Shown one piece after another: positions 35,513 to 45,222 of a stretch of DNA of 64,000 nucleotides (within the stretch, counting starts at the first letter, position 1; each line of letters starts with the position of its first letter). The position numbers were made by a program, and so were the translations under genes. The DNA comes from Druceiella hillmani (Eukaryota; Arthropoda; Insecta; Lepidoptera; Hepialidae). Location of the stretch: contig JAYKKI010000138.1 in NCBI GenBank assembly GCA_039881145.1, forward strand, positions 372,001 to 436,000, in the 5' to 3' direction. The notes under the pieces were generated by a model. The model was not told where the DNA came from. It ran no database searches and worked only from the letters and a program-made list of their open reading frames with translations.

Positions 35513-36172
35513 ATTTTCAAATTTTATCTTAAGTTAATAAAAAATATTCAAAAATAAACTTTGGCCATTTTTAATGTACCAATATGAAAAGGGTCGTCTG
35601 TGGACTTTACATGGTTTTTTTTTATTTATTCGCATTTTTAATGAATGAAGTAGGTAAAAACGATATCTCAATAATAAATAACAATATTCTCATCATATCG
35701 CCATATAAAATGCATCAAATAATAATAAAATACCTCTGATATGGTTTATTTCAATAAGCGCCTGTTTTTTTTTGCAAAAGAGCATATTATTAAACTCATT
35801 ATTTTTAATTTTAACTGTAGGCACTGAAAGGATGACTTTAAAGGAAATGTGAGTATAATCGTATGAAATTCTTATGGAGGAATGTTAAGCGTGACTATTA
35901 ATATAATTCTTAATAATGTCGGAAAAAAGACACATTTAAACGTCGCTAAAAAGTAATGCTTTTTATGTTGGATATAAGGAACCCAATCCTACAAAATTAT
36001 ATTTCGTTTTAAATAAAAAGAAACCATATGTCAATATAGGAATAGAACAAAAAATAGTGGTTCAGTAATAGGGAGTAAACTGTATTTGTCTAAATCACTT
36101 CAAATAAAATAGATTAATTTTTATTAACCCATGTTATACGGGACAGATTCCATACAAAATAATGAGGTTTGT

Positions 36173-36175
<3 letters not shown>
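35513..36175. other. AT-rich gene-free stretch
   Basis: Nothing was recognised. GGGTCGTCTGTGGACTTTAC at about 35588 could belong to the lost right end of the Tc1-like element, but no matching left end was found. Confidence 0.4.
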
Positions 36176-36229
<54 letters not shown>

Positions 36230-36259
36230 ATTTATATATATATATATATATATATATAA
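36176..36259. repeat. (TA)n microsatellite
   Basis: TA repeat of about 84 bp interrupted once by TGTGTGTATTTA near 36224. Confidence 0.97.
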
Positions 36260-38175
36260 ATATGCACATATCATTAAAAAGGGTTGATAATACCTATTTG
36301 TAAATCAACAGAATGTTTAAAAAAATTATCAACTTTGTGTCGAAACATGCACAGCGTAGGATCCAATAAATTGTCCACGACTCTTTAAAGCACTGAATGA
36401 AGTTAAAGGAAATAAATTCATTTCAAAATTCCAATCGAATACTAGAACATTTAATTTTTTCACTTTATATCTAAAATTACAACTTATTATGATAGATTTA
36501 ATAGCTTTTAATGGTAACCTATAAGAATTACTAATATTAGTTATTTTTATAGGAAACGAATTTACAATAATCTTGTTATAACAAGAAGAGGTGCCGACTA
36601 TGTAGGTCGGTCCGGAATAGAAATACATCAATTTATTCAGAAAACGAGTAACATTAAATATGTTCAAAATATAAATTAATAAAACTATAAATAAATGATT
36701 CCAATAAATGATCTTTATGATTCCATAAATAAAAAAAGGAAAGTGAGTTTGAAATGAAAACAGCCGTACTATACATACCTTCTCATAATATAAACTTCTT
36801 ATTAAATTATATCCAGATTCCATAGTTAAAACTTTAGACTGCTGGACGGACGTACACGTAGACGCTTACATGCCGATCGAAAATACGGACATAGACCTAG
36901 ACGCCTCTAGAGACTATATGTCCAAGTTCAGTAGTTTTTACGCTGAGCTGTGGCTGGATGTATAGACATAGGTGCATATGTTTTAATTTCTAATTTTATA
37001 TTACTGCTTTAGTATTGGTTACATTTTAAATCTCAATTCTGTTTTTTTTATGGAGAAAGCAATACTTTCCTTATACCTCTAAACCGCGAAACGTATCATA
37101 AAATAAGCTGCTTGAAAAGAGTTTTGATATAAATAGGTAACAAAAGTAACAGTTTTTTTATACATAAATATGCTTAGCATAAATTACTCTAATAAAGAAA
37201 ACAAGTTTACGTTCCAAGGAAGCTCTAAGTTTGTAATGTTGGAGAGCACATTAACAAAAATTACACGGTAAAAACTTCCATTGCTGGGAACTCGGGATAA
37301 TTATTTCTGTATAAAATTTTAATATTATGTAGTCAATTACAGTATGGTAATAATGAGTAAAATATGAAACTATTACATGGAGCTGTGCATCAAAAGTTTG
37401 GTAATTTTTGGACATAAAGTTCAAAAATCTTACAATGTATGACCACAATACATTATACAAATCAAAACATTTCCATTAAGAATTATTGTCTTGCATTATT
37501 TATTTATATATAAATATCATAAATATTATGGAAGAGAAAAACACGTAAAAAATGTATTTTAATATATATTCTAACAAGTATTTTCGTCATCCCGAAAAAG
37601 ATATGAAGAAGTTTTTCATATTTGCATTTTCTTAAAACTTAGAACGTAACAAGTAACAAGAATTATAATTTTGACCAAATAAGTCATATCCGACGAAAAA
37701 TTATTGAGTTCCGACCCAATATTTGTTAACATTGAATATTTGTTAAGATTGTTCATTATAAATAATACTTTTATAAAAATGTGTGTTTTGCATTTTTGTC
37801 GGAAATGAATACATGGAAAATAATGAAATGTATTTTAATATATCAATTTTAATTTAATATTCAAGGTCGCACCATTTTTCAAATATTTTTAATTAAATCT
37901 GGAAACTTAAATAACTCCAATATTAAATATTCATTACTATGCATTATATCTCTACACCATTTTTTATTTATGTGGTGAATATAGAACGCCGTATTTTCTT
38001 ATCCTATTTCTGTAACAGTGAACTCCTCGTACTTAATTCATTCTCACGGATTTTTCATACAAATACTTTCATTTTAATAAACTCTTCATTACCGTATTTT
38101 GGACGTTACTCATTACTTCCCACGTTTTCCTAGATTTTTCAAGATTTCTTGTCCATCTTTATTTTAATATATGTA
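36260..38175. other. AT-rich gene-free stretch
   Basis: The minus-strand frame 36329-36823 (164 residues) is the longest unexplained frame in the window. It has one hydrophobic stretch (IIKIIYWNHLFIVLLIYILN) but no motif I recognise, and its AT-driven composition (Ile, Asn, Phe, Tyr) is what chance would give. At 36843-36990 there is a GC-richer patch with repeated GACGTACACGTAGACG, GACATAGACCTAGACG and GTATAGACATAGG blocks. Confidence 0.4.
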
Positions 38176-40929
38176 TTAGTTTTGGAAATTTTTCCAAAAT
38201 CAGAATTTTGATTGATACTTATGAAATTGCCCAATATAGATTATATATTTTTGGAAATTTTACCAAAATCACAGTTTTAATTGATACTTATGAAATTGCT
38301 CAATATAGTTTACATATCTTTGGAAATTTTTCCAAAATCATAGTTTTGATTGATACTTATAAAATTGCTCATTATAGATTTTATTTTTTGGAAATTTTCC
38401 CAAAATCACAGTTTTGATTGATACTTATGAAATTGCCCAATATAGATTACATATTTTTGGAAATTTTACCAAAATCACAGTTTTAATTGATACTTATGAA
38501 ATTGCTCAATATAGTTTACATATTTTTGGAAATTTTACCAAAATCACAGTTTTGATTGATACTTATGAAATTGCCCAATATAGATTACATATTTTTGGAA
38601 ATTTTACCAAAATCACAGTTTTGATTGATACTTATGAAATTGCTCAATATAGTTTACATATTTTTGGAAATTTTACCAAAATCACAGTTTTGATTGATAC
38701 TTATGAAATTGCCCAATATAGATTACATATTTTTGGAAATTTTACCAAAATCACAGTTTTGATTGATACTTATGAAATTGCTCAATATAGTTTACATATT
38801 TTTGGAAATTTTACCAAAATCACAGTTTTGATTGATACTTATGAAATTGCCCAATATAGATTACATATTTTTGGAAATTTTACCAAAATCACAGTTTTGA
38901 TTGATACTTATGAAATTGCCCAATATAGATTACATATTTTTGGAAATTTTACCAAAATCACAGTTTTAATTGATACTTATGAAATTGCTCAATATAGTTT
39001 ACATATTTTTGGAAATTTTACCAAAATCACAGTTTTGATTGATACTAATGAAATTGCCCAATATAGATTACATATTTTTGGAAATTTTTCCAAAATCACA
39101 GTTTTGGTTGATACTTATGAAATTGCTCAATATAGTTTACATATTTTTGGAAATTTTACCAAAATCACAGTTTTGATTGATACTTATGAAATTGCCCAAT
39201 ATAGATTACATATTTTTGGAAATTTTACCAAAATCACAGTTTTGATTGATACTTATGAAATTGCTCAATATAGTTTACATATTTTTGGAAATTTTACCAA
39301 AATCACAGTTTTGATTGATACTTATGAAATTGCCCAATATAGATTACATATTTTTGGAAATTTTACCAAAATCACAGTTTTGATTGATACTTATGAAATT
39401 GCCCAATATAGATTACATATTTTTGGAAATTTTTCCAAAATCACAGTTTTGGTTGATACTTATGAAATTGCTCAATATAGTTTACATATTTTTGGAAATT
39501 TTACCAAAATCACAGTTTTGATTGATACTAATGAAATTGCCCAATATAGATTACATATTTTTGGAAATTTTTCCAAAATCACAGTTTTGGTTGATACTTA
39601 TGAAATTGCTCAATATAGTTTACATATTTTTGGAAATTTTACCAAAATCACAGTTTTGATTGATACTTATGAAATTGCCCAATATAGATTACATATTTTT
39701 GGAAATTTTACCAAAATCACAGTTTTGATTGATACTTATGAAATTGCCCAATATAGATTACATATTTTTGGAAATTTTACCAAAATCACAGTTTTAATTG
39801 ATACTTATGAAATTGCCCAATATAGATTACATATTTTTGGAAATTTTACCAAAATCACAGTTTTGATTGATACTTATGAAATTGCCCAATATAGATTACA
39901 TATTTTTGGAAATTTTTCCAAAATCACAGTTTTGATTGATACTTATGAAATTGCCCAATATAGATTACATATTTTTGGAAATTTTACCAAAATCACAGTT
40001 TTGATTGATACTTATGAAATTGCCCAATATAGATTACATATTTTTGGAAATTTTTCCAAAATCACAGTTTTGATTGATACTTATGAAATTGCCCAATATA
40101 GATTACATATTTTTGGAAATTTTACCAAAATCACAGTTTTAATTGATACTTATGAAATTGCTCAATATAGTTTACATATTTTTGGAAATTTTTCCAAAAT
40201 CATAGTTTTGATTGATACTTATAATATAGCTTAATATAGATTATATATTTTTGGAAATTTTTCCAAAATCAGAATTTTGATTGATACTTATGAAATTGCT
40301 CAATATAGATTATATATTTTTGGAAATTTTTCCAAAATCACAGTTTTGGTTGATACTTATGAAATTGCTCATTATAGATTTTATATTTTTGGAAATTTTT
40401 CCAAAATCACAGTTTTGATTGATACTTATGAAATTGCTCAATATAGATTATATATTTTTGGAAATTTTTCCAAAATCACAGTTTTGGTTGATACTTATGA
40501 AATTGCTCATTATAGATTTTATATTTTTGGAAATTTTTCCAAAATCACAGTTTTGATTGATACTTATGAAATTGCTCAATATAGATTATATATTTTTGGA
40601 AATTTTTCCAAAATCACAGTTTTGGTTGATACTTATGAAATTGCTCATTATAGATTTTATATTTCTGGAATTTTTTTAAAAATCACAGTTTTGATTGATA
40701 CTTATGAAATTGCTCAATATAAATTATATATTTTTGGAAATTTTCCCAAAATCACAGTTTTGATTGAAACTTATGAAATTGCTCAATATAATTTACATAT
40801 CTTTGGAAATTTTTCCAAAATCATAGTTTTGATAGATACTTATAATATAGCTCAATATAGATTATATATTTTTGGAAATTTTTCCAAAATCGCAGTTTTA
40901 TTGATATTTATGAAATAGCTCAGTACATT
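38176..40929 (+). repeat. 69-bp satellite array, about 40 copies
   Basis: The unit is 69 bp: ATTTTTGGAAATTTTACCAA, then AATCACAGTTTTGATTGATA, then CTTATGAAATTGCCCAATAT, then AGATTACAT. Because 69 is a multiple of three and one frame lacks stops, it reads as a 606-codon open frame (38414-40234) of a 23-residue repeat (IDTYEIAQYRLHIFGNFTKI and TVL), plus shorter frames at 38208-38417 and 40277-40918. Two main unit types alternate: GCCCAATATAGATTACAT and GCTCAATATAGTTTACAT. They form 138-bp dimers with local runs of one type. Central units are nearly identical; edge units differ more (TATATATTTTTGG, GCTCATTATAGATTTTA), the usual pattern of homogenisation by unequal exchange. Each unit holds a dyad, TTTTGGAAATTTTTCCAAAA, exact in some units and with one T-to-A change in most. 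I regard it as non-coding: the frame opens with TTG and the array edges carry indels. Confidence 0.95.
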
Positions 40930-41443
40930 AAAATTTTATTTAAATAAACTGTTTTATAAAGTGTTATTAACTAAATTTATTTAACAAAGTTTAGTACAAA
41001 ATGCGCCCTATAATTCTATTACATTGCTGTTTTTTAAGGTTCCTTCCCTAAAAATAAAATAAAAACAGAACCCTAACATGACTAATTGGTCTTTCACTGG
41101 TCAGTCAAAGCTATCTTTCTTAGAAAGGGTCCGAAATATCTAGCTGATTTAATATTATACATTGAGGTATATATCCTTAAATTGCCGAAAAAAATTCAAG
41201 TTTTTTTACACAACAAAAAGATATGGCCGTTTACACATTCTTCTTTTTTCATACAATAATTTCACCTATTGATCACCAAAACCTATAGGGTACGTCTGGT
41301 GGACCTACCATTTTGAAAGTTACAGAATAGGACGGCTTATGGAACGAGTAAAAAGAAAGATCCGTAAAACAATGACTTCTAATTCTATGTGGAATTATAG
41401 TTTTTTTTAATTAATTTGTTTTGTCTTCAAACGATATAGGCTA
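40930..41443. other. AT-rich gene-free stretch
   Basis: No gene or repeat was recognised between the satellite and the next microsatellite. Confidence 0.5.
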
Positions 41444-41453
41444 CATATATATA

Positions 41454-41499
<46 letters not shown>

Positions 41500-41540
41500 T
41501 ACACGCTCACACACACTCATTTTTATGTGTGTATACACAT
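41444..41540. repeat. (TA)n microsatellite with CA/TG-rich end
   Basis: TA run of about 60 bp, then CATATATACACGCTCACACA and a TATGTGTGTATACACATACG segment. Confidence 0.95.
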
Positions 41541-43277
41541 ACGTTGTGATAAATTAATGTTTGTAAATAGTTTTGATTCGAAATTTTTGTACTCTCCGAG
41601 GTTTTTGACACCCAAAGGTGTAAAACTCGTAAATGTGAGAAACTCGTAATACGAGTTCTATTTGTGCTTGCCAGATTTATATTCTTACTTTAACATTATA
41701 AAATAGCAAGTTCCTATTAAATTGAAATGACATATTCTAATTTATTAAGGTGGTAATGCATTAAAAAGGTCAACTACGAGACCTATAAAAATATTGTATT
41801 GATCCTATCAATATGTAATTAAAGTGATGATCAATATTATCCCGTTTTCCCCTTTTCGCTTTTGTATATGTGTATATAATTATTTCTATGCTAATCAACA
41901 ACAGAGTAACACAAATGTACAATGCGTAGCCGAGGCGCAATAGCTTGAAACCCCGTGGGACCCACAAATGTCATAGAAGGTCAGCAAGGGAGATAACAGA
42001 TCTATTGGACGGCCTGATCGTTTGTTGTTACCAGTGAACAATGAGACTTGATTTGGTGATGATAAAAGGATTTTATCAGAGGTTGGTCGGGAAAAGCAAA
42101 CATAATTAATTTTGAAAGTTTTATGAGTACTTTAAATCTTCTTCGGTGAGAGAAATGTTTATTTTTAATTTCCTTTTTAAGAAATGTTGTATTCGGAATC
42201 ATATTTTATTTGTTGACCCGAACAGTGATATAAACAATTTGTAGTTCCATTTATATAGTGGAGTACCTCTTGAAAGCACCACTCGTACATATAAGGGTCT
42301 CAAAAATATTTTTTCTTAATTTAAGTAGTATAACTTCAGTTTGTTTCCACGTAATATTTCCAAAACTACTAAGGTTAAATTTTAAAAAAAATACAGTTTT
42401 AGAAGGATTGGCCTCTTGCAAAGATGTAGAAAAGCTCTAAAGAATATTTTGAGATATTACCTATTACATATATGATACCTGTACCTAGTTAATTTTATTA
42501 CGTATTATAAAAGATTTGTTACCATAGAAAGTCTATAATAGTCAAGATTTATAATAAAGAAACAATTTCATTAGATGCGCTACAGACTTGCAACCAGACT
42601 TGCAACCAGACTTGCAACTGGTGGGTTTTTAAATTATTGAGACTTTGTTCTTTCTTTTTAATGCATTTTTATAATTGAATGAGTCCCTTTACTAATATTT
42701 AATAATTTTTTGCACTTACTGCTCATCCTGGTTTCGCTCAACAAAAAGTGAACAAAATAATTAATCACTTTTTATTTGAAAATCGTTATATCTACGGTTA
42801 GTTTGTTAACGATATTCGCAGTAGTTAACTTATTTATACTGGTTATTAAATTAAATTATTTATTAACGTTACTCCACAATGTACAGCCTAACCTTACAAC
42901 AGAAAAATGCACATAACGAAAAGTTTATAACATACATCCAAAAAATTGTTTGGATATTTCATTCACTTACTTATTTTAAACAAGCTTTAGTGATGTAGTT
43001 TAACTATAAAATCTTGGCTGGTTGAATTTTGCACAGAAACCGGGCCATATCTGTAATAATTAGTAAAACAAGTCACTTAAATTTTTAACATTAAAGTATT
43101 TCCAAAATGTCTTTATGTCATTTTAATTTGTGATATTATGTTCTTATTTATTTTCAATGGAACGCTTTTAACTCGTACATTTTCATAATTTTTTCACGCT
43201 CTTCTTTTTGATCAGTTACAGGTTTTAAAAATTCAGTGTGAGTTCAAACCTTCACTAATTATTTCTTTACTATACAC
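41541..43277. other. AT-rich gene-free stretch with a 12-bp triplet repeat
   Basis: CAGACTTGCAAC is repeated three times exactly at 42583-42618. The short frames on both strands (41770-41967, 42002-42202, 42258-42440) show no recognisable motif. Confidence 0.5.
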
Positions 43278-43493
43278 AATTAAATGAAACTAAGTGATGT
43301 AGTATTATTTCTACTTTCTTTAATTTCTTTACCACGACCTAAGTTTCGTTGTATTACAACATTCTTCTTCTTTATTAGCAAAGATCTTTGCTAATATCCC
43401 ACCTGAAGATGTTGTAATACAACGAAACCTAGGTCGTGGTAAAGAAATTAAAGAAAGTAGAAATAATACTACATCACGTAGTTTCAATTAATT
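43278..43493. mobile_element. Fold-back element with hammerhead-like motif, copy B
   Basis: A 216-bp palindromic element centred at about 43384. Outer arms of 83 bp (43278-43360 and 43411-43493) are inverted copies with about four mismatches. The apex is a perfect 22-bp palindrome, ATTAGCAAAGATCTTTGCTA plus AT (43374-43395). It shares ACATCACG, TAAAGAAAGTAGAAATAATA, GGTCGTGGTAAAGAA and CCTGAAGATG with copy A at 17885-18093. It encodes no protein. No clear target duplication is visible. The ribozyme-like core is described separately. Confidence 0.8.
43399..43439 (+). ncRNA. Hammerhead-ribozyme-like core (possible)
   Basis: Order of parts: CCAC (43399-43402), CTGAAGA (43403-43409), one extra T, stem GTTGT/ACAAC with loop AAT, GAAA (43424-43427), mini-stem ACC/GGT with loop TA, then C (43435) and GTGG (43436-43439). 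CCAC pairs with GTGG as stem I. This matches the type I hammerhead layout CUGANGA, stem II, GAAA, stem III, UH cleavage site, as found in Penelope-like and other retroelements. The unpaired T between the conserved A and stem II departs from the consensus and might abolish cleavage. The other three arms of the family are more degenerate. Treat as a structural resemblance, not a proven ribozyme. Confidence 0.35.
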
Positions 43494-44029
43494 GTGAATA
43501 ATGAATTTCTACAAAATTAACGCCAAATATATTCAAAATTCTTTACTATACTTACTCTAATAACTATACTATTCAGCTATTTATTTTGTATCTTATACAG
43601 CATTTTTTATACACGCTATTACTAGTTAAATTTTATAAAAAGGTAAATCTTACAATTTTCTTTGAAAGTTTGACTCAAAATTGCACATGACCTCTCAATA
43701 AATTCAAACGCATCGCATAATGCTACCGTAGACCCTACTATACCTATCTGGATACTACAATCTGAATGATCGTCATACATATAAAATTCCATATTAATCG
43801 GATAAACCTTCGTATATCAGAACCTTAAAACTAAGTAACAAAGTTTTTCTCCTTTACGAATTTAAAATAATGTATTAGAAATACATTTTATGGTTGTATC
43901 CTTTAACAGAAATTAGTAATGACTGAAGTTTGACCACGACAAGATAAAAACTTCCACTCCACTTCCTTATCAAAAAATACGTAAATTAAATCGCATTTAT
44001 CGTCCATATTTAATTTCCCACACTTTGAT
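43494..44029. other. AT-rich gene-free stretch
   Basis: Nothing was recognised. Confidence 0.5.
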
Positions 44030-44262
44030 CCCGAAGGGTGTATCTTTTATCAGCAATAACATATCCCGATATGGCTAAACAGCCAGCCATTGTTTATTTA
44101 CATTCAAAAGTTTTATTGGATAATGAAATTTACTTTCACACCGTGAATGCGGGAAGGCAGCGGCCAATAAACAATAAATTGACCTGCTCTCTGTACAAAC
44201 GGGAGTGCGAGGTTCGTGTAAAGAACGCTAAAAGTTTATGCGCCATTATTTATGACGTCTAG
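44030..44262. promoter_or_regulatory. GC-elevated patch with forkhead/SOX-like sites, possible enhancer
   Basis: Composition is clearly richer in G and C than the flanks. CCATTGTTTATTTAC (44088-44101) and CAATAAACAATAAA (44165-44178) are forkhead- and SOX-like sites in opposite orientation, and TTATGACGTC lies at about 44251. The frame 44038-44262 (74 residues, +) is open but matches no family I know. An enhancer or a small exon are both possible; neither is shown. Confidence 0.25.
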
Positions 44263-44411
44263 ATTTTTATTAGATACTGCACGACTGCTGCAATACTCGT
44301 TTTGTTTCGCTGTTTGAGTAAGATAGTGTATATCTTGACCGTATTCAAACTTTGAGTTCCGATCGACAATTTAACAGACATTTGTAATTTTACGCAGTGT
44401 TCCAACTGACG

Positions 44412-44447
44412 AATAGTTATTTCTGCTGAAGAGCAGAAATAACTATT
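44412..44447. repeat. Perfect hairpin, 16-bp arms
   Basis: AATAGTTATTTCTGCT, loop GAAG, then the exact reverse complement. It lies 150 bp after the GC-elevated patch. The arms are too short for a typical microRNA precursor and no second copy was seen. Confidence 0.85.
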
Positions 44448-44764
44448 GGTCAATAGGGCAAAAATGTGTCTACAGTTTATTACAAACATTTGTTTGTTAC
44501 ATTTTAATTACTGTAAATTAGGTAAAAATATGTATTTATTACTATAATTACATTTATTGCCCTAAACAATGGATGCATATTATTTGGTTCCACCATCTAC
44601 TAGCTTATATTTGGAGATAAAAAAAGTTTAAAATCAATATTTGTTAATAAAATACTGAGTAGTGAATTAACATATCTATAAATTAATTGGGGAATTACAG
44701 AAGTCATAGTTTTAGCTGAATAACCAGGTTTTAGTTAACGCCGTATACAGCTATAGTACGAAAA

Positions 44765-44987
44765 AATATGCATTAAATAAATTAAAATTATGGAAAACTA
44801 AAAAGAAAACACACTTTTTTATATATTGCACTAAAAAAAAATATCACTAAATATTATAACAACTTTTCATCAATATTTATCAAATATGAATTAAATAAAT
44901 TAAAATTATAGAAAACTAAAAAGAAAACACACTTTTTCAAATATTGCACTAAAAATAATATCACTAAATATTATAACAACTTTTCAT
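44765..44987 (+). repeat. 118-bp tandem duplication
   Basis: AATATGCATTAAATAAATTA at 44765 recurs as AATATGAATTAAATAAATTA at 44883. The copies stay nearly identical through AAAAAGAAAACACACTTTTT, TATTGCACTAAAAA and CACTAAATATTATAACAACT, ending in TTTTCAT. Few differences suggest a recent duplication. Confidence 0.85.
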
Positions 44988-45021
44988 ACTTATGAATAAA
45001 ACAATAAAGATAATTCAGTCA

Positions 45022-45222
45022 TTATAAAAAGAAATTAAATAATTCGGACGCATCGTAAAACGCCGCCATTCCATTTTCCGTCTGCGAAAAAAGATTGCTG
45101 CAATACTTAAATACGACCTTCGCCTTTGTTACCGGATCGTTGAACCGATCGATGACCTGTTTCAAGACAGCGCTTGATCGATATTTTAAATGAATCATAT
45201 GAGGTGCGCTTTTTACACACAC
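45022..45222 (-). other. Candidate terminal exon, product unknown
   Basis: The minus-strand frame ends VLKQVIDRFNDPVTKAK, VVFKYCSNLFSQTENG, MAAFYDASELFNFFL and a TAA stop. Its codons use G or C in third position more often (CGG, TTC, AAC, CCG, AAG, GTC, TCG, ACG, GCG) than this AT-rich window would give by chance, and the residue mix is protein-like. It opens directly after AATTTTTAG on the minus strand, a possible splice acceptor. No upstream exon, ATG or AATAAA signal was found and I do not recognise the family. It could be a last exon, a retroelement fragment or chance. Confidence 0.2.

Noticed and set aside
34142..35640. Terminal inverted repeats for the Tc1-like relic (CTCTTTTTCAT near 34191 against the complement of ATGAAAAGGG near 35583)
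   Set aside because: Only scattered matches such as CTTTTCAT and AAAAA-GG align, with unequal gaps and no TA-flanked ends. This is not enough to set borders.
36329..36823. 164-residue minus-strand frame as a membrane protein
   Set aside because: It has one hydrophobic stretch but its composition is what AT-rich DNA gives by chance. There is no family motif and no splice or start context.
38414..40234. 606-codon open frame as a repeat-protein gene
   Set aside because: It opens with TTG, lies wholly within the satellite, is broken by indels at both edges, and its openness follows from a 69-bp unit with no stop in one frame.
38176..40929. CRISPR-like array
   Set aside because: The units are contiguous with no unique spacers, in a eukaryotic context. 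It is a satellite.
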